64,000 nt of DNA, from positions 2,666,001 through 2,730,000 of the forward strand of contig NZ_CP154631.1 of the NCBI RefSeq assembly GCF_039555755.1, given 5' to 3'. Under the pieces are notes generated by a model. That model was given only the letters and a program-made list of their open reading frames with translations, was not told the DNA's origin and searched no databases. Source of the stretch: Pseudomonas sediminis (GTDB lineage Bacteria > Pseudomonadota > Gammaproteobacteria > Pseudomonadales > Pseudomonadaceae). Below, piece after piece: positions 58,001 through 64,000 of this stretch (the stretch's first letter is position 1; every line of letters begins with the position of its first letter). The position numbers and the translations under genes are program-made.

Positions 58001-58876
58001 ACCAAGGCCAGCGATGCGCCTGATCCTATGGCCGATATCGACCCTCGACAGATTCCGGCGCTGGATATCGCCATCCAACGCGTGCAGCGCGGTGACAAGG
58101 TGCTGGGCGCCTGGTCGCTCAAGGTACGCCCGGAAGCGCAGGGCGTGCGTTTCGATGAGCTCGACCTTGACCTGCAGGGGCTGAAAATCGGCGGTAGCGC
58201 CGGTTGGCGAGGCACGCCAGGCAACACGCAGAGCTGGTACAAGGGGCGTCTGCAGGGCAAGGATCTCAGCGATATTCTCAAGGCCTGGGATTTTGCCCCC
58301 AGCGTCACCAGTGAAAACTTCCGGGTGGATGCCGACGGTAACTGGCCTGGTTCGCCGGCCTGGTTCTCGCTCAAGCGTTTCTCTGGCAACCTCGACCCCT
58401 CGCTGCGCAAGGGGCAGTTCGTCGAAGTGCAGGGCTCGGCTCAGGCGCTAAGGGTGTTCGGCCTGCTCAACTTCAACTCCATCGGCCGCCGCCTGCGCTT
58501 GGACTTTTCCGACCTGCTGGGCAAGGGCCTGAGTTACGACCGGGTCAAGGGTAACCTGCAGGCGACCAATGGCCTGTTCGTCACCCATGAGCCGATCACC
58601 CTGACCGGGCCGTCGAGCAATCTGGAGCTCGACGGTAACCTGGACATGCGTGAAGAACGTATCAATGCCAAGCTGCTGGTGACCCTGCCGGTGACCAACA
58701 ACTTGCCGCTGGCGGCGTTGATCGTCGGCGCTCCAGCGATTGGCGGGGCGCTGTTCGTGGTGGACAAATTGCTCGGCGACAAGGTCGCTCGCTTTGCCAG
58801 TGTGCAGTACGACGTCAAGGGCCCGATGCAGGACCCGGAGATCAGCTTCGACAAGCCCTTCGAAAAACCGCAATGA
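55064..58876 (+). CDS. yhdP: YhdP-family large AsmA-like protein
   Basis: About 1,270 residues, normal for YhdP. One N-terminal membrane helix (WGLGLCAAVLVLAALYVSLG) is followed by a long periplasmic beta-rich domain of the AsmA/bridge-like type and the YhdP C-terminal region (GNLQATNGLFVTHEPITLTGPSSNLELDGNLDMREERI). It is implicated in phospholipid transport to the outer membrane. No ATG, GTG or TTG lies upstream of TTG 55100 in frame, yet the frame encodes LARLFSALLRWG just before it, which fits the conserved N-terminus. CTG 55064, eight bases after GAGG, is the proposed start. Confidence 0.9.
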   Translation: MARLFSALLRWGLGLCAAVLVLAALYVSLGRELVPLVAEYRLELEDRVTAQLGVPVRIGRLEGRWQGFAPVLEAHDVRLGSDEEGLSLERVQLVPDVGGSLLARQPRIAHLQFDGLQLNVLQNAEGGWQLQGMPQRSGPEVNVEQLLEQLQIVHRISLLDSRVVVQPLDQEPLLLSYVNLSLRYGNNTQRLDGRLLLPDGQPVALRLRTRMQPESWREAQSELYLSLPQSDWAAWLPKSLLGDWQLQRLQAGGELWLEGHGLTLDKGALRLHAPELVGGQAKHEAVTLKDLAFNAFFTQDKQGVRAQIDSLALTHGEQRIGELHLNLKQKDGGEPDERWALTADRLDLAAWAPLVQALVPMPDKARDVLGELAPVGAINNLLLDYYPRHEGAERLQFAANLDKVGIQAYHGAPAAENVTGSASGNMFQGELRLNSENFALHLDQLFPKPWRYRHAQARLSWDWSETGLTLYSPYMRVDGEEGQVAGDMLIRLLSDPEAEDYMDLRVGMRDGDASYTEKYLPSRAPGMSAELDHWLKTAIRAGHVEEGYFQYQGSLNKGAPLGARSLSLFFKVRDAELAFQPGWPALREGVGEVLIEDDAVRVRLQSGRLQESQVSDVVANIPLLHDGKPPRLQLDGKVQSSLTDAIKLLQEAPLGTAEIFAGWQGEGPLAGRLQLDIPLQKGQPPGVVVDFATEGASLKLANPDLQLSKVQGAFRFDSAAGLSAPDVRAEVFGRQVRGKISAEGASGQARTVFDLRGRVQVDTLSQWLGGPQKLPVSGLLPYRLRLTLDGDDSKLRVDSNLRGVVVDLPAPFGKTAQQERDTDWRMTLSGRERRYWANYGELASLSLAAPPGALADGRGELVLGGGAAGLPPGQGLRVRGGLDELDLDAWKQLGSNHPVKVDADSQRLFRSARLDIGRFRGFGQEVEQLTLGLAREGQGWALQLDSELAAGRVLLADAEGVPIRIDLQHVRLPAPDPEATKASDAPDPMADIDPRQIPALDIAIQRVQRGDKVLGAWSLKVRPEAQGVRFDELDLDLQGLKIGGSAGWRGTPGNTQSWYKGRLQGKDLSDILKAWDFAPSVTSENFRVDADGNWPGSPAWFSLKRFSGNLDPSLRKGQFVEVQGSAQALRVFGLLNFNSIGRRLRLDFSDLLGKGLSYDRVKGNLQATNGLFVTHEPITLTGPSSNLELDGNLDMREERINAKLLVTLPVTNNLPLAALIVGAPAIGGALFVVDKLLGDKVARFASVQYDVKGPMQDPEISFDKPFEKPQ

Positions 58877-58913
58877 CGTGGTGTCTTGGCGTACGCTGTT
58901 ACACCGGGAACCG

Positions 58914-59774
58914 ATGAGTACTGCCATGAATCTCGCTGTAATCCAGATGGTCAGTCAGGACGACGTGCAAACCAATCTGCGTCTGGCTCGCCGTATGCTG
59001 GAGCGCGCCGCGCAGGGTGGTGCGCGCCTAGCCGTGCTGCCCGAGAACTTCGCGGCCATGGGGCGTCGAGACCTGGCCGCCATCGGCCGTGCCGAGGCAG
59101 TGGGCGAGGGGCCGATCCTGCCCTGGTTGAAACGGGCCGCGCGTGACCTCAGTTTATGGATAGTGGCCGGCACTTTGCCGTTGCCGCCGGATGACGATGC
59201 CGAGGGCAAGCCGCGTGCATGCTCGCTGCTGATCGACGACCAGGGCGAACGCGCGGCTCGCTACGACAAACTGCACCTGTTCGATGTCGACGTCGCCGAC
59301 AACCGTGGCCGTTATCGTGAGTCCGATGATTTTTCCCACGGCCAGCGTGTGGTGGTTGCTGATACGCCGGTGGGGCGCTTGGGGTTGAGCGTGTGTTACG
59401 ACTTGCGCTTTCCTGAACTGTTCGGGGCGCTGCGGGAAGCCGGCGCGGAGCTGATCAGCGTACCCGCCGCGTTCACGGCAGTGACTGGCGCGGCGCACTG
59501 GCAGGTGCTGACGCGCGCCCGCGCCATCGAAACCCAGTGCTATGTGCTGGCCGCCGGGCAGGGCGGTGAACATCCGGGGCTGCGCCTGACCTTCGGTCAT
59601 TCGGCAATCATCGACCCTTGGGGCAGCGTTCTGGCCGAGCAGGATCAAGGCGAAGCCGCATTGCTGGCTTCGCGCGATGCCGCCGAACAGGCGAGCATTC
59701 GCCAACGCATGCCGGTGCAGCAGCACCGCCGTTTCTTTTTATCGGGCGCACCGCGTCCGATCGTTGTGGAGTGA
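58914..59774 (+). CDS. Nitrilase-superfamily amidohydrolase (Nit-like)
   Basis: A 286-residue carbon-nitrogen hydrolase. The Glu-Lys-Cys triad is visible: Glu in [12 protein letters not shown], Lys in [12 protein letters not shown] and Cys in [13 protein letters not shown]. The pattern fits the Nit1/YbeM group, which includes deaminated-glutathione amidase; the real substrate here is inferred. Start 58914 ([12 protein letters not shown]) directly precedes the fold; a longer frame overlaps yhdP. It lies between yhdP and tldD. Confidence 0.9.
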   Translation: MSTAMNLAVIQMVSQDDVQTNLRLARRMLERAAQGGARLAVLPENFAAMGRRDLAAIGRAEAVGEGPILPWLKRAARDLSLWIVAGTLPLPPDDDAEGKPRACSLLIDDQGERAARYDKLHLFDVDVADNRGRYRESDDFSHGQRVVVADTPVGRLGLSVCYDLRFPELFGALREAGAELISVPAAFTAVTGAAHWQVLTRARAIETQCYVLAAGQGGEHPGLRLTFGHSAIIDPWGSVLAEQDQGEAALLASRDAAEQASIRQRMPVQQHRRFFLSGAPRPIVVE

Positions 59775-59776
59775 TC

Positions 59777-61219
59777 ATGAATACGATGTTGCAATCCGTC
59801 AGCGAGCACCTGCTGGCGCCTGGGAACCTGACTTTCAACAGCCTCAGCAGCGTGCTGGGCGACGTCGCAGGGCCTGGCATCGATGCCGCCGATCTGTACT
59901 TTCAAAGCCAGGTCTCGGAAACCTGGGGGCTGGAGGATGGCATCGTCAAGGAAGGCAGTTTCAACCTCGATCAGGGGGTTGGGGTGCGTGCCCAGTCCGG
60001 TGAGAAAACCGGCTTCGCCTACAGCAATGCCATCAGCCTCGATGCGCTGACGCAAGCCGCCCAGGCCGCACGTTCGATCTCGCGCGCCGGCCAGCAGGGC
60101 CGCGTGCAGGCTTTCGTCAGCCCGCAAGTGACCCAGTTGTATGCCGAGGGCAACCCGTTGGACGTCATGGGCCGGGCCGAGAAGGTCGAACTGCTGCAAC
60201 GCATCGACCGCGCCACGCGTGCTCTGGATCCGCGTATCAAACAGGTGACCGTGAGCCTGGCTGGAGTCTGGGATCGTATTCTGGTGGCGGCACATGACGG
60301 CAGCCTAAGCGCCGATATCCGCCCGTTGGTGCGTTTCAACGTCAGCGTCATCGTCGAGCAGAACGGTCGTCGCGAGCGCGGCGGGCATGGAGGTGGCGGA
60401 CGCACCGACTACCGCTATTTCCTCGATGAGGATCGCGCCATGGGTTACGCCCGCGAGGCGCTGCGCCAGGCGCTGGTCAACCTGGAGGCTATCGCTGCGC
60501 CTGCCGGCAGCATGCCGGTGGTGATGGGCGCGGGCTGGTCCGGCGTCCTGTTGCATGAAGCGGTCGGTCATGGTCTGGAAGGCGACTTCAACCGTAAAGG
60601 CAGCTCGGCCTACAGCGGCCAGGTCGGCCAAAAGGTCGCCTCCAGCCTGTGCACCATCGTCGACGACGGCACCCTGGCTGGGCGTCGCGGTTCACTTAGC
60701 GTCGATGACGAAGGCACGCCAACCCAATGCACCACGTTGATCGAGAACGGCGTGCTCAAGGGTTACATGCAGGACAAGCTCAACGCGCGCCTGATGGGCG
60801 TGGCCGCCACCGGCAACGGTCGTCGCGAGTCATACGCGCACCTGCCGATGCCACGCATGACCAACACCTACATGCTGGCCGGTGAGAGCGACCCGGAGGA
60901 GATCATCCGTTCGGTGAAGAAGGGTATCTACTGCGCCAATCTGGGTGGCGGCCAGGTCGATATCACCAGCGGCAAGTTCGTGTTCTCCACCAGCGAGGCC
61001 TACCTGATCGAGGACGGCAAGATCACCGCGCCGGTCAAGGGCGCCACTCTGATTGGCAATGGTCCGGAGGCGATGAGCCGCGTGTCCATGGTCGGCAATG
61101 ATCTGGCGCTGGACAGCGGCGTCGGTACTTGCGGCAAGGATGGTCAGTCGGTGCCGGTGGGCGTCGGGCAGCCGACGCTGAAGATCGACGCGATCACCGT
61201 AGGCGGCACCGGTGCCTGA
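59777..61219 (+). CDS. tldD: Metalloprotease TldD
   Basis: A 480-residue zinc protease subunit. The HExxxH motif appears as [14 protein letters not shown], and the glycine-rich barrel and C-terminal part include [20 protein letters not shown] and SAGK-like segments ([40 protein letters not shown]). TldD forms a heterodimer with PmbA (TldE) that cleaves unfolded and modified peptides, including microcin B17 precursor. It starts 3 bases after the nitrilase stop, and its partner gene pmbA is 660 bases downstream. Confidence 0.97.
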   Translation: MNTMLQSVSEHLLAPGNLTFNSLSSVLGDVAGPGIDAADLYFQSQVSETWGLEDGIVKEGSFNLDQGVGVRAQSGEKTGFAYSNAISLDALTQAAQAARSISRAGQQGRVQAFVSPQVTQLYAEGNPLDVMGRAEKVELLQRIDRATRALDPRIKQVTVSLAGVWDRILVAAHDGSLSADIRPLVRFNVSVIVEQNGRRERGGHGGGGRTDYRYFLDEDRAMGYAREALRQALVNLEAIAAPAGSMPVVMGAGWSGVLLHEAVGHGLEGDFNRKGSSAYSGQVGQKVASSLCTIVDDGTLAGRRGSLSVDDEGTPTQCTTLIENGVLKGYMQDKLNARLMGVAATGNGRRESYAHLPMPRMTNTYMLAGESDPEEIIRSVKKGIYCANLGGGQVDITSGKFVFSTSEAYLIEDGKITAPVKGATLIGNGPEAMSRVSMVGNDLALDSGVGTCGKDGQSVPVGVGQPTLKIDAITVGGTGA

Positions 61220-61231
61220 TGCGATGCAGGC

Positions 61232-61750
61232 TCAACGCAAGCCGCGGTGGGTTTCATCGAGCTCGCGGATGTACTTGAACACCTTGCGCGCCGCAGCCGG
61301 CGGCTTGTTGCGCGCGGCTTCGTGCTGCGCGTGACGAACCAGGCCGCGCAGGTGCTGGACGTCAGCGTCCGGATAGAGCTCGACGAAGCTCTCCAGCGCG
61401 CTGTCGCCCTCGGCGATCAGGCGGTCGCGCCAGCGTTCGAGAGCGTGGAAACGCTCGTTGTACTCGCGGGTGGAGCTGTCCACCTGGTCGAGCATGGCAA
61501 CGATTGCGTCGACATCCTGTTCACGCATCAGCTTGCCGATGAACTGGATGTGGCGTTTGCGCGCGGCATTGGCGGTATGTTTCGGCGCTTCGGCGAGCGC
61601 GCGGCGTAAGGCATCGGTCAGCGGCATCTTGGCCAGCAGATCCGCCTTGAGCGTGGTCAGTCGCTCGCCAAGGTCCTGCAGGGCATGCAGTTCGCGTTTG
61701 ACCTGGGATTTGCTCTTCTCCAGGGAGAAGTCGTCGTAGGAATCAGACAT
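61232..61750 (-). CDS. darP: Ribosome-associated protein DarP/YjgA (DUF615)
   Basis: A 172-residue protein of the YjgA/DarP family that acts in late 50S ribosomal subunit assembly. The conserved sequences [36 protein letters not shown] and [19 protein letters not shown] are all present. The start at 61750 is that of the family. It is transcribed against tldD and pmbA, which flank it; the same arrangement is conserved in pseudomonads. Confidence 0.93.
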   Translation of the reverse strand: MSDSYDDFSLEKSKSQVKRELHALQDLGERLTTLKADLLAKMPLTDALRRALAEAPKHTANAARKRHIQFIGKLMREQDVDAIVAMLDQVDSSTREYNERFHALERWRDRLIAEGDSALESFVELYPDADVQHLRGLVRHAQHEAARNKPPAAARKVFKYIRELDETHRGLR

Positions 61751-61879
61751 GGGGTGGGTCCAGAGGGAAACGCCGCCATGATAGCAGTAACCGTGACTGC
61801 CGGCCCGTGGGCGGGGAGTCGAGAGCAGGCCTTGGGTTTCGCATAAAGAGTGCCTGCGCCAAGAGAATCGGGAGTGGTT

Positions 61880-63226
61880 ATGAGTGAAGTAGAACGTATC
61901 GGGCCGCAGGCCTTGCCAGTGCTGCAAGAGCAGGTCGAGGCCATTCTCGCCGAAGCCAGGCGCCAGGGCGCGAGTGCCTGCGAGGTGGCGGTTTCGGCTG
62001 GTCAAGGGCTTTCTACCACGGTGCGTCAGGGCGAGGTGGAGACCGTCGAGTTCAATCGCGACCAGGGTTTTGGCATCACCCTGTACGTAGGCCAGCGCAA
62101 GGGCTCGGCCAGCACCTCGGCCACCGGTATCGAGGCCATTCGTGAGACTGTGGCAGCGGCCCTGGCGATTGCCAAACATACCAGCGAGGACGAGTGCTCC
62201 GGCCTGGCCGATGCCGCGCTGATGGCGCGCGAGCTGCCCGAGCTGGATCTCTATCATCCCTGGTCGATCACTCCAGAGCAGGCGGTGGAGCAGGCACTGA
62301 CCTGTGAGGCCGCGGCTTTTGCGGCAGACAAACGAATCAAGAATGCTGACGGTACCAGCCTCAATACCCACCAGGGCTGTCGTGTGTATGGCAACAGCCA
62401 CGGTTTCGTCGGCGGTTACGCCAGCACCCGTCATAGCCTCAGCTGCGTGATGATCGCCGAGGGCGATGGGCAGATGCAGCGCGACTACTGGTACGACGTC
62501 AATCGTCAGGGTGAACTGCTGGCCGATGCCAAAGGCATCGGCCAGCGCGCCGCCGAGCGCGCGGTCAGCCGTCTTGGTGCGCGCCCGGTACCGACTTGCG
62601 AAGTACCGGTGCTTTTCGCCGCCGAGCTGGCTGGTTGTCTGTTCAGCCACCTATTGGCGGCAATCTCGGGTGGCAACCTGTATCGCCAGTCCTCCTTCCT
62701 CGAAGGTGCCCTCGGCCAGCGCTTGTTCCCCGAGTGGCTGAGCCTCGACGAGCGCCCGCATCTGCCGCGCGCACTGGGCAGTGCCACCTTCGATGGTGAC
62801 GGCCTGGCCACCTACGCCAAACCGTTCGTGGAAAAGGGCGAGCTGGTGTCCTACGTGCTCGGCACCTATTCCGGGCGCAAGCTGGGTTTGCCGAGTACCG
62901 CCAACTCCGGTGGCGTACACAACCTGTTCGTCACCCATGGCGATGAGGATCAGCAGGCGCTGATTCGCCGCATGGATCGTGGCTTACTGGTTACCGAGCT
63001 GATGGGCCAGGGGCTGAATCTGGTGACGGGCGATTACTCGCGGGGTGCGGCAGGCTTCTGGGTCGAGAATGGCGAAATCCAGTTCCCGGTTCAGGAAGTA
63101 ACCATCGCCGGTAATCTGCGCGACATGTTCCGTCAGGTCGTTGCAGTCGGTCGTGACCTTGAGCGTCGCGGCAATATCTGCACTGGCTCGGTGCTGATCG
63201 AGAAAATGACTGTCGCCGGCAGTTGA
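61880..63226 (+). CDS. pmbA: Metalloprotease subunit PmbA (TldE)
   Basis: A 448-residue partner of TldD. The family pattern is clear ([72 protein letters not shown]), and as expected it lacks the HExxxH motif. GGAG lies seven bases before ATG 61880. A strong terminator follows its stop. Confidence 0.95.
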   Translation: MSEVERIGPQALPVLQEQVEAILAEARRQGASACEVAVSAGQGLSTTVRQGEVETVEFNRDQGFGITLYVGQRKGSASTSATGIEAIRETVAAALAIAKHTSEDECSGLADAALMARELPELDLYHPWSITPEQAVEQALTCEAAAFAADKRIKNADGTSLNTHQGCRVYGNSHGFVGGYASTRHSLSCVMIAEGDGQMQRDYWYDVNRQGELLADAKGIGQRAAERAVSRLGARPVPTCEVPVLFAAELAGCLFSHLLAAISGGNLYRQSSFLEGALGQRLFPEWLSLDERPHLPRALGSATFDGDGLATYAKPFVEKGELVSYVLGTYSGRKLGLPSTANSGGVHNLFVTHGDEDQQALIRRMDRGLLVTELMGQGLNLVTGDYSRGAAGFWVENGEIQFPVQEVTIAGNLRDMFRQVVAVGRDLERRGNICTGSVLIEKMTVAGS

Positions 63227-63237
63227 GTTGGCAGAAA

Positions 63238-63272
63238 CGACAAGGCCACCTGCGGGTGGCCTTGTCGTTTTT
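63238..63272 (+). terminator. Intrinsic terminator of pmbA
   Basis: CGACAAGGCCACC / GGTGGCCTTGTCG is a perfect 13-bp stem around TGCG followed by five T. It lies between convergent pmbA and ptsO and could also serve the minus strand. Confidence 0.93.
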
Positions 63273-63283
63273 GTCAGGAGGGG

Positions 63284-63556
63284 TTACTCGCCTTCGTCGA
63301 AGTAGTTCTCTATCAGGCCTACCAGGGCGGCCATCGCTTCTTCGTCCTGCTCGCCCTCGGTCAGCAGGTGCACGTTGGAGCCCTTGCCGGCCGCCAGCAT
63401 CATGACTGCCATGATGCTCTTACCGTCCACCAGACTTTCGGTGCTGCGACCGATGCGCACCTGGCAGGGGTAAGTGCTCGCCACGCCGACGAACTTCGCA
63501 GCGGCGCGGGCATGTAGACCAAGCTTGTTGATGATGGTGATTTCACGTGCGGGCAT
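63284..63556 (-). CDS. ptsO: Phosphocarrier protein NPr (nitrogen PTS HPr)
   Basis: A 90-residue HPr-like protein. The phosphorylated histidine is His15 in NKLGLHARAAAKFV, and KSIMAVMMLAAGKG is the conserved central helix. Position next to rapZ identifies it as the nitrogen-related PTS NPr, which links rpoN-associated regulation to carbon and potassium signals. Start 63556 (MPAREITIINKLGLHARA) is chosen over a longer frame extending into rapZ. Confidence 0.95.
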   Translation of the reverse strand: MPAREITIINKLGLHARAAAKFVGVASTYPCQVRIGRSTESLVDGKSIMAVMMLAAGKGSNVHLLTEGEQDEEAMAALVGLIENYFDEGE

Positions 63557-63570
63557 CGCGGCATGGCTCC

Positions 63571-64000
63571 TTAGCTGAGGTCGCGGTGACGCACCTGGAC
63601 ATTCTTCAGCGAATCTTTGAGCGCCTGGCTCAGGCGATTGGCCAGATACACAGAGCGGTGGTGACCACCGGTGCAACCGATGGCGATTGTGACGTAGGCG
63701 CGGTTGCTGGCGGCGAAGCGCGGTAGCCATTTTTCCAGATAGGCGAGGATATCCTGATACATTTCCTCGACCTCCGGCTGCGCAGCCAGGTAGTCGATCA
63801 CAGGTTGATCCAGGCCGGAGTAGTCGCGCAGTTCAGGCTTCCAGTAAGGATTGGGCAGGCAGCGTGCATCGAACACCAGATCGGCGTCGACCGGCATGCC
63901 ACGCTTGAAGCCGAAGGACTCGACGAGAAAGGCGGTGCCCGTTTGCGTCTGGCCCAGCAGGCGCAGTTTGAGCGTGTCGCGCAACTGATAAAGGTTCAGT
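63571..64000 (-). CDS. rapZ: RNase adapter RapZ (C-terminal part only)
   Basis: This is the last ~140 residues of RapZ; the rest of the gene runs off the window. The conserved C-terminal half is visible: [43 protein letters not shown] and [17 protein letters not shown], which binds GlcN6P and small RNA in enterobacteria. The N-terminal P-loop ATPase lies outside. It sits upstream of ptsO on the same strand, the usual rpoN-cluster order. Confidence 0.93.
   Translation of the reverse strand, partial: LNLYQLRDTLKLRLLGQTQTGTAFLVESFGFKRGMPVDADLVFDARCLPNPYWKPELRDYSGLDQPVIDYLAAQPEVEEMYQDILAYLEKWLPRFAASNRAYVTIAIGCTGGHHRSVYLANRLSQALKDSLKNVQVRHRDLS

Noticed and set aside
61232..62650. A single 472-residue minus-strand protein spanning darP and pmbA
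   Set aside because: Only the last 172 residues are protein-like (DarP); the rest is antisense of pmbA, and DarP has its own conserved start at 61750.

Overview
The window is about 64 kb of GC-rich chromosome from a Pseudomonas. The evidence is gene content and order that, from memory, follow the P. aeruginosa blocks speC/piuA/piuC, roxSR/dpp and gatCAB/mreBCD/maf/rng/yhdP/tldD/pmbA/ptsO/rapZ. REP-type palindromes typical of the genus are also frequent. The P. mendocina/oleovorans group would fit, but the species cannot be fixed from sequence alone. No rRNA, tRNA, CRISPR array, prophage or complete insertion sequence was seen.

Layout. 1-5.1 kb: 3' end of ornithine decarboxylase, then a TonB-dependent siderophore receptor, a PiuC-type dioxygenase and an FMN-dependent alpha-hydroxy-acid dehydrogenase. 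5.1-11.3 kb (minus strand): a second TonB receptor followed by PepSY membrane protein, DUF2271, DUF4198 and a membrane-anchored NADPH flavoprotein reductase. This looks like a split, PiuB-like trans-membrane reduction module, with Fur-like boxes. 11.4-15.3 kb: a decayed pxpA, DUF2218, an oxidoreductase with divergent LysR regulator, and a RIO-type kinase. 15.3-19 kb: copper block (cueR, copA, small secreted protein, copZ) with two CueR boxes; a MITE-like palindrome sits between the copZ promoter and copZ. 19-25.3 kb: TetR repressor, RND efflux pair without an outer-membrane channel gene, and a Bcr/CflA transporter. 25.3-33 kb: zinc metallopeptidase, DUF411, DUF4345, trmA, purine permease, a yajL-like gene broken by a nonsense codon, ada, and a response regulator with a degenerate HD-GYP domain. 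33-40.5 kb: dipeptide ABC transporter with two tandem binding proteins (dppA-dppA-dppBCDF), interrupted by REP elements. 40.7-46.7 kb: SIMPL protein, redox two-component system RoxSR, AEC transporter, carboxymuconolactone decarboxylase-like protein, Ca/Na antiporter and an RlpA-like lipoprotein. 46.7-64 kb: conserved core of gatCAB, mreBCD, maf, rng, yhdP, nitrilase-like, tldD, darP, pmbA, ptsO and rapZ (partial).

Themes. Metal handling dominates the first 19 kb: ferric-siderophore uptake and reduction, then copper export and chaperoning. Two genes are broken (pxpA with three lesions, yajL with one). Palindromic repeats have reshaped gene ends: three minus-strand genes take their TAG stop from the GTAG foot of a REP element, and the RlpA-like signal peptide is partly encoded by one. 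Two core genes (mreC, yhdP) appear to use non-standard start codons.
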